Assembly (NCBI GenBank): GCA_017398355.1
Contig: JAFQGD010000039.1
Coordinates: 1 to 37,476 of the forward strand
Direction: 5' to 3'
DNA length: 37,476 nucleotides
DNA from: Akkermansia sp.
GTDB lineage: Bacteria > Verrucomicrobiota > Verrucomicrobiia > Verrucomicrobiales > Akkermansiaceae
The notes beneath the pieces were generated by a model, which saw only the letters and a list, made by a program, of their open reading frames with translations, was not told where the DNA came from and made no database searches. Below are positions 26,157-34,798 of the stretch, piece after piece (positions within the stretch are counted from its first letter, which is position 1; every line of letters begins with the position of its first letter). The translations under genes and the position numbers were made by a program.

Positions 26157-26483
26157 TCAATCCACGTAGTACCAAAGGTCGGCAAGCTCGCCCATGGCCT
26201 TCAGTTCTGCATCTTCACGGCTTTCCAGCCAGCTCTTGACAGCTTGGCGCTGCGTTTCGCTGGTCTGGGTCGGGTCTTCGGCAAAGGCACAAATATTGCA
26301 ACCTTCATCCGTCATATTACCTTCACAATTCAAGCCATTGGCCTCAATGCAGTCGGAGATGAATGCATGCAGGAACTGTTCACACTCGGGGGATTCTACA
26401 TCACCCTTGTAGTCAAACGTAAACTTAAAGCAGAGTTCGCGGAACTCGCCCACGCGGTACTTCTTGCGGAGTCTCTTCTTCAT
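26157..26483 (-). CDS. YggL family protein (DUF469, 50S ribosome-binding)
   Basis: Small cytoplasmic protein, 108 residues from ATG 26483. The start KKRLRKKYRVGEFRELCFKF matches the YggL pattern RSRRLRKKLxVxEFQELGF; later parts IEANGL, SETQRQAVKSWL and MGELADLWYYVD also fit. YggL of E. coli binds 50S ribosomal subunits; its role is unclear. In the middle it has four cysteines (CEQ, NCEG, GCNIC) that the E. coli protein lacks, so a metal or redox variation is possible. It has its own strong promoter. Confidence 0.8.
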   Translation of the reverse strand: MKKRLRKKYRVGEFRELCFKFTFDYKGDVESPECEQFLHAFISDCIEANGLNCEGNMTDEGCNICAFAEDPTQTSETQRQAVKSWLESREDAELKAMGELADLWYYVD

Positions 26484-26492
26484 GGTGCGCAT

Positions 26493-26521
26493 AGTGTAGA
26501 CCAAGCCACCCCACCTGTCAA
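26493..26521 (-). promoter_or_regulatory. Promoter of the YggL-like gene
   Basis: Minus-strand consensus TTGACA (26516-26521), 17-nt spacer, TACACT (26493-26498). Nine bases lie between the -10 box and ATG 26483, so the leader would be about 3 nt. This excludes the in-frame ATG at 26492 and the longer frame. Confidence 0.75.
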
Positions 26522-26576
26522 TGTTAAATCGCGTTTGTACCAAGGTAAACGCATGAAGTGTGCTTTTTTGCCGGGG

Positions 26577-27818
26577 TTAATCTGCTTTATTTGCCTGTGA
26601 TAGATGTTGTGGAATTGGGCGGGTTGAGCGGGCTCCTGCGACTTGCATTTTCCGGATGATTTGTTTTTGAGCAGTCTCCATTTCAGAAGATGAATGATAT
26701 TCAATATAGCGCAGGAATAAATCTAGTGGTAAATCCGGGCAGGGGGAGTTTTCTGCGTGGCCGGTGGTGGCGGGGGTGTGGCAACGGTTGGGGTCGGCTC
26801 CGTGTTCCAGAAGCAAATCCAGTTTTTCCGATATTTGTAAGTCGGAGAAGCCTTCCATGTCCATTTGTTGACCGGCTTTCTCCATGAGTGTTTGTAAGGG
26901 GGCGTATTCGTCTCCTTCTATGGTCTGAAGGTCAACTCTGTTTTCTTTCAAGATGAACTTCAATATTTCCAAGGAGTTCGATAGTGATAACAGCATGTCA
27001 AATTCTTCACCCGTTACCTTTTTGCCTTGTTCCAGAGCCCATATCCAAGGCTCCGTTTCGTATTCTTCTTTGACGAGAGCGATGGAGCAAACGACACCGA
27101 TGATGCGTTCCGAAGCGTTGATATCCGCTCCGTGCTTGATGAGATATTCGCAAATTTCGCGGCGCTTTTCCCACGGTATCTGCTTTTGTTTCCACCCCCA
27201 GACATTGCCGCAGAGAAATGGGGTCATGGGGGTTTCGCACTCTATCTTGCGCGCCTCATTATTGCTATTCATGTAAGCAATTGCATTGGGGTTGCTGCCA
27301 TGGGCAATGAGCGCTTTTACGGCATCGGTATGGCCCATCTGAGCGGCGAAGATGGTTGGCGTGAGATTCCGCATGCTTTCAGTATGGTAGTGCTCATCGT
27401 TGCCGGCATTGCCGCATTGGATGATGTGTCGGAGTTTGCTGAGTGCCGGGGCGGCATGGGAATACGCTATGTATGCAGCAGCGATTCGTAGTTGTAGGGC
27501 CTCCCATAAATCCGGGGTGGGAGTATCGTGTTGTATCTTGTTGTTCCCCAAATGCAATTTGATGAGTTCGAAAAAACTTGATGTGTTGGACGATACTTTG
27601 TAGGTATCCTGTTCAAATTGGGTGCGCAGATAGTGGTCAAATTGTGTCAGAGCCGCGCGTTCTTCCTTTGTCCAACTGTCGTGGAAGTGCAGATTGCTGC
27701 GCCATTGCCAGCTGTGAATCCTGATGTATTCAACGCCCACGGCGATGAGCGCCAGCGCCAGCAAGGTGACGAAACTCCACAATCCGAAGCGAAGAAATTT
27801 TCGGAACTTTAGGTTCAT
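26577..27818 (-). CDS. Membrane-anchored ankyrin-repeat protein
   Basis: 413 residues from ATG 27818. An N-terminal anchor (about residues 9-28, rich in Leu/Ala/Val) is followed by a soluble part with ankyrin-like units: TPTIFAAQMGHTDAVKALIA with GSNPNA, CEYLIKHGADINASE, and LDLLLEHGADPNRC. The repeats are spread out and partly degenerate. Such proteins bind other proteins; no partner can be named. The frame starts upstream inside the alcohol dehydrogenase gene, but ATG 27818 gives the natural N-terminus. It lies 31 nt after the dehydrogenase gene and may share its transcript. Confidence 0.75.
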   Translation of the reverse strand: MNLKFRKFLRFGLWSFVTLLALALIAVGVEYIRIHSWQWRSNLHFHDSWTKEERAALTQFDHYLRTQFEQDTYKVSSNTSSFFELIKLHLGNNKIQHDTPTPDLWEALQLRIAAAYIAYSHAAPALSKLRHIIQCGNAGNDEHYHTESMRNLTPTIFAAQMGHTDAVKALIAHGSNPNAIAYMNSNNEARKIECETPMTPFLCGNVWGWKQKQIPWEKRREICEYLIKHGADINASERIIGVVCSIALVKEEYETEPWIWALEQGKKVTGEEFDMLLSLSNSLEILKFILKENRVDLQTIEGDEYAPLQTLMEKAGQQMDMEGFSDLQISEKLDLLLEHGADPNRCHTPATTGHAENSPCPDLPLDLFLRYIEYHSSSEMETAQKQIIRKMQVAGARSTRPIPQHLSQANKAD

Positions 27819-27849
27819 GTAGTTGACGGGAAAGATGGTAAAAGAGGTG

Positions 27850-29040
27850 TTAGCTGCAACAGGCATGGTAAATGCTTTCGGCCGCTGCGGTGTTCACCGG
27901 CATCACGCCGGGGAGGTGGTCTGTGCCTAAGCGGGAGCCGTACACCGACACGGCGGCATGAGCCATGGCGCCAAAGTCCGCCTCTGCCGGGATGCCCAGT
28001 TCCTGCATGGTTTGCGGTAGCCCCAGTTCGCGGTACCATGCGCGCAGGCGGGCGATGCCTTCTTTCACCACGCTCTCTGTATCGCGGGAAGGGGAGACAC
28101 CCATCACATTGGTGGCCCATTGGGCAAAGATGCCGGGGTTGGCGCGCCAGACGTACTCAAAATAAGCGGGGACGATGACGGCGAGCCCCGCGCCGTGTGG
28201 CACATCGTATGCGGCACTCAATTCATGTTCCAGTCCGTGGCAAGCCCAGCTTTGGGCGCGGCCTAGGCCCAAAAGATTGTTGTGGGCGATGGTGCCGGCG
28301 AGTGCGAGCTGCCCCCAGGCGTGTTCGTTTTGCGGGTGGCGACGCAGGATGGAGGCTTGCTGCATGATGGTGCGCATGGTGGCTTCTCCCAGGGCGTCGG
28401 TCAGCTCGGTGCCGGGGGTATTGGTGAAGTAGCGCTCGAAAATGTGGCAGAGCATATCGCATGCGCCGTAGGCCATTTGCTCCGGCGGCAGGGTGAGGAA
28501 GAGTTCCGGGCTCACGATGCTGAGGGCGGGGCGCAGGCTCTCATGCCCGTATCCTAATTTGCGTTTGTTTTGTTCGTGGGTGAGTACGGTATTGGGGCTG
28601 TTTTCGCTGCCGGCAGCAGGCAGGGTGAGGATGACAGCCACGGGCAGGGGGGCTACGCTTTGTCGTTCTTCGCGGGTGTAGATTTTCCAGATGTCTCCGG
28701 GGTGGGGGGTGCCTAGTGCAATGGCTTTGGCCGAATCGATGACGCTGCCGCCACCCACGGCCAGCACGGCTTCTACGCGTTCTGCGCGAGCTAGTTCGAT
28801 GCCTTGCCGCACCAGTTCAACGCTCGGGTTGGGCTTCACGCCCCCCAATTCCACATACTCCACCCCGGTGGCTTGCAAGGATTGCACGACAGTATCATAC
28901 AGCCCGCTGCGTTTTACGCTGCCGCCTCCGTAGTGAAGCAATACCTTGCGGGCTATCGGTTGCAGCAGGGGGCCTATGTTGCGGTATTCTCCGGGGCCGT
29001 ATACGTAGCGTGTCGGGTTGCAGTAGTTGAAGTTCAGCAT
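27850..29040 (-). CDS. Iron-containing alcohol dehydrogenase (BDH/YqhD type)
   Basis: Group III dehydrogenase that reduces aldehydes to alcohols, 396 residues. The nucleotide motif GGGSVIDSAKAIA is present, with the metal ligands in YGACDMLCHIFERYF and HGLEHELSAAYDVPHGAGLA. This order (Asp, His, His, His) and the C-terminal region fit the NADPH-dependent butanol dehydrogenase/YqhD branch. A role in detoxifying aldehydes or in fermentation is likely; the natural substrate is unknown. It has its own promoter and lies after the terminator of the lyase gene. Confidence 0.9.
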   Translation of the reverse strand: MLNFNYCNPTRYVYGPGEYRNIGPLLQPIARKVLLHYGGGSVKRSGLYDTVVQSLQATGVEYVELGGVKPNPSVELVRQGIELARAERVEAVLAVGGGSVIDSAKAIALGTPHPGDIWKIYTREERQSVAPLPVAVILTLPAAGSENSPNTVLTHEQNKRKLGYGHESLRPALSIVSPELFLTLPPEQMAYGACDMLCHIFERYFTNTPGTELTDALGEATMRTIMQQASILRRHPQNEHAWGQLALAGTIAHNNLLGLGRAQSWACHGLEHELSAAYDVPHGAGLAVIVPAYFEYVWRANPGIFAQWATNVMGVSPSRDTESVVKEGIARLRAWYRELGLPQTMQELGIPAEADFGAMAHAAVSVYGSRLGTDHLPGVMPVNTAAAESIYHACCS

Positions 29041-29046
29041 GTCCCC

Positions 29047-29075
29047 ATGTTACTCTTTCTGCGGAGCTTTTGCAA
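29047..29075 (-). promoter_or_regulatory. Promoter of the iron alcohol dehydrogenase gene
   Basis: Minus-strand TTGCAA (29070-29075), 17-nt spacer, TAACAT (29047-29052). Six bases separate the -10 box from ATG 29040, so the transcript would start at the A of the ATG. Confidence 0.6.
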
Positions 29076-29118
29076 GAAAAAGGAGGGTAGGGATGCAGGG
29101 CTAAGGCATTGGAAAATG

Positions 29119-29149
29119 AAAAAGCGTGCTGCCCATGGGGGCAGCACGC
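29119..29149 (-). terminator. Terminator after the TPL/tryptophanase-family gene
   Basis: Perfect 11-bp stem (29124-29134 with 29139-29149), 4-nt loop, then TTTTT on the minus strand. A very strong terminator that isolates the lyase gene from the dehydrogenase gene. Confidence 0.92.
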
Positions 29150-29184
29150 GGAGAAAGTGTCGGGATAGGTAGAGGAGCGGTGCT

Positions 29185-30636
29185 TTACAGGCTATCACCG
29201 AAGTCCTCGCGGAACTTGGCGGCCAGTTTTTCCTGCCAGTCGCTGAGCGGTTGCAGGCGGCCGAAGAAGAAGCGGAGTACCTCCGGCTCTTCCACCCACT
29301 TGAGACCGCCGATGAGGTGGCGGTTGTCGTACAACCACTTAACGCGATCGGCGCAGTATTTTACCTGGGAGAGGGTGAACACTCGGCGGGGACAAGCCAA
29401 GCGCACGAGCTCAAGCTCAGCGTAGTTTTCGGAGCCATCGGGGTTGCGCTGCTCGGAGAGGGAGCCACGCTCCATGCCGCGGATGCCACCGGCAATGTAG
29501 AGGGCTGTGGCCAGGGCCCCGGCGGGGTATTGCTCGTGTGGGATGTTGGGCAGGAACTCGGATGCATTGATGTGGGCACCCAGACCACCGGCGGGCTTGA
29601 CCATGGGTACGCCGTATTCGGAGAGTTCCTTCACCAAGTATTCAATGAAGATGGGGCCTTGGTTGATGATTTCTTCATCCAGGGTTTCCAGCAGACCCAC
29701 AGCCATGGCTTCCATGGCGCGCACTTCCATACCACCGTAGGTAAGGAAGCCCTCGTAGAGCGGGATGAAGGCTTTCATCTTGAGGATGAGGCTTTCGTTG
29801 TTGGAAACGATAGCGCCGCCACGTGCGAAACCAAGCTTGCGGCTGGAGAAGTAGATGAGATCCATCTGGTCGGCAATCTTGCGGATGATTTCCGCAATGC
29901 TCATGTCCTTCGCTGCGGCCTCGCGGGTCTTGATGAAGTAGAGGTTGTCTTGCAGCAGGGAGGCATCCAGCACGGACATAATGCCGTATTCCTTACAAAT
30001 AGCTGCGACTTCCAGCATGTTCTCCATGGAAAGGGGCTGGCCACCGATGAGGTTGGTGCCGGCTTCGATGCGGACGAACGGTACGTGGTCTGCGCCTACT
30101 TCTTCTATGAGCGCACGCAGGCGTGCTGTGTCAAAGTTGCCCTTGAAGGGGAAATCCAAATTGGGATCAAGCCCTTCTGCGATGATGAGTTCTTCCACGC
30201 GACCACCCTTGCGAGTGATGTGGGCCTTGGTCGTGGTGAAGTGGAAGTTCATGGGTACCACGTCGCCTTCTTTCACGAAGGTTTCTGCCAAGATGTTCTC
30301 GCAGGCGCGACCTTGGTGGGCGGGCAGGAAGTACTTGGTGCCGAATACTTGTTCGATGACGCGGGAAAGACGGTTGAAGGTTTCGGAACCGGCGTAGGAG
30401 TCGTCTGCCTGCATGGAGGCGGCCACCTGATTGTCACTCATGGCGTTTACGCCGGAGTCGGTGAGCATGTCCATGAACACATCCTTGTTCTGCAGCAGGA
30501 AGGTGTTGTTGCCGGCTTCGCGCAGTTTGGCTACGCGCTCTTCTACCGTGGGCAAAAACAGCTTCTGCACAACTCGAACCTTGTGCATTTCCAACGGTAC
30601 TTGGTGTTCTTCTTTGTAGAACTTGACGACTGACAT
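29185..30636 (-). CDS. PLP-dependent beta-eliminating lyase, tyrosine phenol-lyase/tryptophanase family, divergent
   Basis: 483 residues, about 25 longer than typical family members. Overall similarity to tyrosine phenol-lyase (TPL) is strong in LLTDSGVNAMSDNQ, YAGSE and LPAHQGR. The substrate side is TPL-like: FTTT (Thr134-136; Thr124 in Citrobacter TPL), MERG (Arg390; TPL Arg381) and LRFF (Phe456-457; TPL Phe448-449), where tryptophanase has Asp137 and His463. The cofactor side deviates: Lys267 sits in SSRKLGFARGG instead of S-G-K-K-D, and the arginine after DAT in TPL (Arg217) is Leu227 (DASLL). It may release phenol or indole with pyruvate and ammonia, or have another substrate. It stands alone, with a strong promoter and terminator. 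Confidence 0.85.
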   Translation of the reverse strand: MSVVKFYKEEHQVPLEMHKVRVVQKLFLPTVEERVAKLREAGNNTFLLQNKDVFMDMLTDSGVNAMSDNQVAASMQADDSYAGSETFNRLSRVIEQVFGTKYFLPAHQGRACENILAETFVKEGDVVPMNFHFTTTKAHITRKGGRVEELIIAEGLDPNLDFPFKGNFDTARLRALIEEVGADHVPFVRIEAGTNLIGGQPLSMENMLEVAAICKEYGIMSVLDASLLQDNLYFIKTREAAAKDMSIAEIIRKIADQMDLIYFSSRKLGFARGGAIVSNNESLILKMKAFIPLYEGFLTYGGMEVRAMEAMAVGLLETLDEEIINQGPIFIEYLVKELSEYGVPMVKPAGGLGAHINASEFLPNIPHEQYPAGALATALYIAGGIRGMERGSLSEQRNPDGSENYAELELVRLACPRRVFTLSQVKYCADRVKWLYDNRHLIGGLKWVEEPEVLRFFFGRLQPLSDWQEKLAAKFREDFGDSL

Positions 30637-30725
30637 ATTATTATCTTGTTTTGTGGTGAGTTTTCAGTTGCATTCGACCACTGCCGAATGATGAAAATTC
30701 AGCCGTGTGAATTAAAGTGCGCGCG

Positions 30726-30754
30726 AGTATATGGCTTTTAGCGCCTCAAGTCAA
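30726..30754 (-). promoter_or_regulatory. Promoter of the TPL/tryptophanase-family gene
   Basis: Minus-strand TTGACT (30749-30754), 17-nt spacer, TATACT (30726-30731). The leader would be about 83 nt, the longest of the well-defined ones here, and includes a 7-bp hairpin (30683-30689 with 30697-30703). No TnaC-like Trp-containing leader peptide is seen. Confidence 0.75.
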
Positions 30755-30852
30755 TCCTTATGTGTGCTAGATTCTTTTCTGTATGCCCTCTCTTCGTGAA
30801 AATTGAAGTCAAATGAAGAAAAATTCTAAAAAAGTTAGCAAAAACTCACAAT

Positions 30853-30881
30853 TTGACTTGCTTTTAATTTAGAATTATGCT
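30853..30881 (+). promoter_or_regulatory. Promoter of eno
   Basis: TTGACT (30853-30858), 17-nt AT-rich spacer, TATGCT (30876-30881), in an AT-rich intergenic region shared with the divergent lyase promoter. Leader of about 26 nt to ATG 30914, with no Shine-Dalgarno motif. Confidence 0.75.
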
Positions 30882-30883
30882 AA

Positions 30884-32185
<1,302 letters not shown>

Positions 32186-32205
32186 CAACGCGTATACGCA
32201 CCATG

Positions 32206-32258
32206 AGGCTAACATCACCTCGGGGAAGCATCTCCCCGAGGCTGGTGTAGCCTTTTTT
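32206..32258 (+). terminator. Strong terminator after eno
   Basis: Inner 9-bp stem (32218-32226 with 32233-32241), extended by a bulged outer stem AGGCTA/TAGCCT (32206-32211 with 32248-32253), then TTTTTT (32253-32258). Confidence 0.92.
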
Positions 32259-32303
32259 GTGTGTGCTGCTTGATTTTATGCTCGCATTTGTTTGGGAAAC
32301 AGG

Positions 32304-32309
32304 TATAAT
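32304..32309 (+). promoter_or_regulatory. -10 box of the NifU-like/GGGtGRT operon
   Basis: Perfect TATAAT with no convincing -35 at 16-18 nt, which may mean an activator is needed. Transcription would start near 32316 and leave a leader of about 64 nt before ATG 32380. The leader is A/C/T-rich next to the start codon and has no Shine-Dalgarno motif. Confidence 0.5.
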
Positions 32310-32379
32310 TGCGGCAGCAAGGTATCACGATGCGTGTTGCCACAGCTAAGCATTTCTCATCACAACATAATCATACATT

Positions 32380-33072
32380 ATGCAGTACACACACGAAGTT
32401 GAACAGATGTGTTGCGTCAAGAAGGGCTGCAATCACGGCCCCGCTCCCATCCCGCAGGAGGGTGCTTGGACGCAATCCACAAAGATTGAGGATATTTCCG
32501 GCCTTACCCACGGTGTAGGTTGGTGTGCTCCTCAGCAGGGTGCTTGCAAGCTCACCCTCAACGTGAAGAAGGGCATTATCCAGGAAGCTCTTGTCGAGAC
32601 AATCGGCTGCTCCGGCATGACCCACTCCGCCGCCATGGCTTCTGAGATTCTTCCCGGCAAGACGGTGCTGGAGGCTCTCAACACAGACCTCGTGTGCGAT
32701 GCCATCAACACCGCCATGCGCGAACTTTTCCTCCAGATTGTTTACGGCCGTACCCAGAGTGCATACTCCGAAGGTGGCCTGCCCATTGGTGCCGGTCTTG
32801 AAGACTTGGGCAAGGGGCTGCGTTCCCAGACCGGTACGCTCTACGGCACGCTCGCCAAGGGTGCTCGCTACCTGGAGCTGGCAGAAGGCTACATCACCAA
32901 GCTTGCCTTGGATGCCGATGGTGAAATCACCGGTTATCAGTACGTGAAGATGGGCCCGATGATGGAAGACATCAAGAAGGGCATGGATGCCAACGAGGCT
33001 CTCAAGAAGCACACCGGCTCCTATGGCCGTTTCGCTGATGCCGCCAAGTACATTGACCCCCGCCACGAGTAA
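32380..33072 (+). CDS. NifU-like iron-sulfur cluster scaffold protein, partner of GGGtGRT protein
   Basis: 230 residues with an IscU/NifU-N-type core. The three scaffold cysteines are Cys56 (QGACKLTL), Cys77 (IGCSGMTHS) and Cys106 (TDLVCDAINT). The usual Asp after the first cysteine (C-G-D) is missing. Extra cysteines occur at the N-terminus (CCVKKGC, 11-17) and at Cys49. After the core comes a ~110-residue extension unlike IscU. Scaffold proteins of this branch are commonly found next to GGGtGRT genes in anaerobes, as here (26-nt gap). Function in cluster assembly is likely, the client unknown. Confidence 0.78.
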   Translation: MQYTHEVEQMCCVKKGCNHGPAPIPQEGAWTQSTKIEDISGLTHGVGWCAPQQGACKLTLNVKKGIIQEALVETIGCSGMTHSAAMASEILPGKTVLEALNTDLVCDAINTAMRELFLQIVYGRTQSAYSEGGLPIGAGLEDLGKGLRSQTGTLYGTLAKGARYLELAEGYITKLALDADGEITGYQYVKMGPMMEDIKKGMDANEALKKHTGSYGRFADAAKYIDPRHE

Positions 33073-33098
33073 AGAACCCTTAACACAAAAACAAGATT

Positions 33099-34100
33099 AT
33101 GCCTCTTTTTGAATCCTACTCCCGTCGTATCGACCAGATCCTTCCGGTTCTGCAGAAGTACGGTATCAACTCCTGCGAGGAAGCCGAGCAGGTCTGCCTT
33201 GCTAAGGGTATTGATGTGCGCGAAATCGTCCGCGGTATCCAGAACATCGCTTTCGAAAACGCCGGTTGGGCCTACACGGTGGGTGCTGCCATCGCCATTA
33301 AGAAAGGTTGCACCAAGGCTGCTGATGCTGCTGAAGCCATCGGTGAAGGTCTGCAGGCTTTCTGCATTCCCGGTTCTGTAGCAGATGATCGCAAGGTGGG
33401 TCAGGGTCACGGTGACCTTGCCGCCATGCTTCTGCGCGAAGAAACGGAATGCTTCTGCTTCTTGGCCGGTCACGAATCCTTTGCTGCTGCAGAAGGCGCT
33501 ATCGGTATTGCTCGCTCTGCCAACAAGGTGCGCCAGAAGCCGTTGCGCGTTATCCTCAACGGCTTGGGCAAGGATGCCGCTTACATCATCTCCCGTATCA
33601 ACGGGTTCACCTATTGCCAGACCAAGTTCGACTACTCTACCGGCAAGGTGGAAGTGGTGAGCAAGAAGGCTTTCTCCGATGGCGAGCGCGCCAAGGTGAA
33701 CTGCTACGGTGCTGATGATGTGCGCGAAGGTGTGGCTATCATGTGGCTGGAAGGTGTGGACGTGTCCATCACCGGCAACTCCACCAACCCCACCCGCTTC
33801 CAGCACCCTGTTGCCGGTACCTACAAGAAGGAATGCGTGATTGCCGGTAAGAAGTACTTCTCCGTGGCCTCCGGTGGTGGTACGGGCCGTACCCTGCACC
33901 CGGACAATATGGCTGCAGGCCCCGCTTCCTACGGTATGACTGACACCTTGGGCCGCATGCACAGCGATGCCCAGTTCGCCGGCTCTTCCTCCGTGCCCGC
34001 TCACGTGGAAATGATGGGTCTCATCGGCATGGGCAACAACCCCATGGTCGGTGCCACCGTTTCCGTGGCTGTGGCCATCGAGGAAGCCATGAACAAGTAA
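33099..34100 (+). CDS. GGGtGRT protein
   Basis: 333 residues, named for its invariant motif, seen here as GGGTGRT at 259-265 (SGGGTGRTLHPDNMAAGPASYG). Function unknown. Soluble, without signal peptide or membrane segments; nine cysteines, including CFC (118-120). Glycine-rich GQGHGD (101-106) and the C-terminal GMGNNPMVGAT are further conserved-looking loops that might bind a nucleotide or phosphate. Codon use is strongly biased (Asn is almost always AAC, whereas enolase next door mostly uses AAT), suggesting very high expression. It is cotranscribed with the NifU-like gene. Confidence 0.88.
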   Translation: MPLFESYSRRIDQILPVLQKYGINSCEEAEQVCLAKGIDVREIVRGIQNIAFENAGWAYTVGAAIAIKKGCTKAADAAEAIGEGLQAFCIPGSVADDRKVGQGHGDLAAMLLREETECFCFLAGHESFAAAEGAIGIARSANKVRQKPLRVILNGLGKDAAYIISRINGFTYCQTKFDYSTGKVEVVSKKAFSDGERAKVNCYGADDVREGVAIMWLEGVDVSITGNSTNPTRFQHPVAGTYKKECVIAGKKYFSVASGGGTGRTLHPDNMAAGPASYGMTDTLGRMHSDAQFAGSSSVPAHVEMMGLIGMGNNPMVGATVSVAVAIEEAMNK

Positions 34101-34130
34101 AGCTTCTACAGCTTATCTTTTTGCAATAAT

Positions 34131-34174
34131 CATTCCCCCTTGGTCAATGTGACGACCAAGGGGGAATGAAATTT
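34131..34174. terminator. Terminator between GGGtGRT gene and the convergent GNAT gene
   Basis: Perfect 15-bp stem (34131-34145 with 34154-34168) and 8-nt loop, followed by AAATTTCTT on the plus strand. The stem is unusually strong; T-runs are weak on both sides, so it may serve both convergent transcripts. Confidence 0.75.
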
Positions 34175-34198
34175 CTTCCTCGCGTGCGGAATTGCCAC

Positions 34199-34684
34199 TT
34201 AGGCTAATATCAGTTCAAAGTCATCCACATCCAACACTTCTCCGCGCTTTTCCCCCACTTTTTCAAAATGAGAGACCTGGTGGAAGCCGAATTGTTGGTG
34301 AAACATTTTGCTGGCAACGTTATTTCCCGTAATGCATGCGATGAGGACTCTGCATCCTTGTGCCCTACATGCGGCAATAAGCTCGCGCATGAGCTGCTTT
34401 CCAATGCCGACTCCCGTAAATTGATGGTGCAAGTAGATGGTAATCTCCCACGTTGATTTGTAGGCTGCGCGTTCTTTCCACGCGTGTGCATAGCAGAATC
34501 CTAATACCTTGTTGTCTTTTTCGTACAGCAAGTAAGGAAAATGAGGCAGCAGAGAAACCATGCGCTCACGCATGGCCATAGGCGAGAGCGGCTCAACTTC
34601 GAATGAAACAGAGGTATGCTCAATGTAGTGATTGTAGATTTCTGCTACGGCTGCTGCATCGTCCAAGGTTGCTTTTCTTATCAT
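34199..34684 (-). CDS. GNAT N-acetyltransferase (phosphinothricin/methionine-sulfone acetyltransferase-like)
   Basis: 161 residues. The start IRKATLDDAAAVAEIYNHYI, then TSVSFEVEP, YLLYEKDNKVLGFCYAHAW, the CoA-binding QFTGVGIGKQLM (Q/R-x-x-G-x-G), and IACITGNNVASKMFH with FGF all match the Pat/Bar/MnaT group. The natural substrate is probably an amino-acid analogue such as methionine sulfone or sulfoximine. Upstream is TTGACT-18 nt-TAAAAT (34704-34733), and an inverted repeat GTGTTT-A-AAACAC (34687-34699) lies over the expected transcript start, possibly an operator. Confidence 0.85.
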   Translation of the reverse strand: MIRKATLDDAAAVAEIYNHYIEHTSVSFEVEPLSPMAMRERMVSLLPHFPYLLYEKDNKVLGFCYAHAWKERAAYKSTWEITIYLHHQFTGVGIGKQLMRELIAACRAQGCRVLIACITGNNVASKMFHQQFGFHQVSHFEKVGEKRGEVLDVDDFELILA

Positions 34685-34703
34685 AGGTGTTTAAAACACA
34701 CGG

Positions 34704-34733
34704 ATTTTAGCACGCAGTCCTGCGAGAAGTCAA
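34704..34733 (-). promoter_or_regulatory. Promoter of the GNAT gene
   Basis: Minus-strand TTGACT (34728-34733), 18-nt spacer, TAAAAT (34704-34709). Leader of about 13 nt, overlapped by the GTGTTT/AAACAC inverted repeat at 34687-34699. Confidence 0.6.
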
Positions 34734-34763
34734 ATGGACTTTGTTTCATGTCATGCTTAGGGC

Positions 34764-34792
34764 TTGCATTTAAGGTAAGTCATTGTTAGTGT
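34764..34792 (+). promoter_or_regulatory. Probable promoter of the cyclophilin-ABC-F pair
   Basis: TTGCAT (34764-34769), 17-nt spacer, TAGTGT (34787-34792; weak match). Six bases before ATG 34799, the same leaderless spacing as at several other genes. The spacing supports it more than the -10 sequence. Confidence 0.45.
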
Positions 34793-34798
34793 ACCTGC

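Noticed and set aside
29251..30633. A 460-codon open frame on the plus strand, antisense to the lyase gene
   Set aside because: It is a codon-bias shadow: the minus-strand frame has clear family motifs, a promoter and a terminator, while the plus frame has none.
30641..30673. A 10-codon open frame (minus strand) ending 4 nt before the lyase start, a possible leader peptide
   Set aside because: It has no Trp or Tyr codons, no ribosome site and no following transcription pause structure, so a TnaC-like role is not supported.
33021..34004. A 327-codon open frame antisense to the GGGtGRT gene (with similar ones opposite eno and the NifU-like gene)
   Set aside because: Glycine/histidine/threonine-rich translation without family features. 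The real genes on the plus strand explain the openness.
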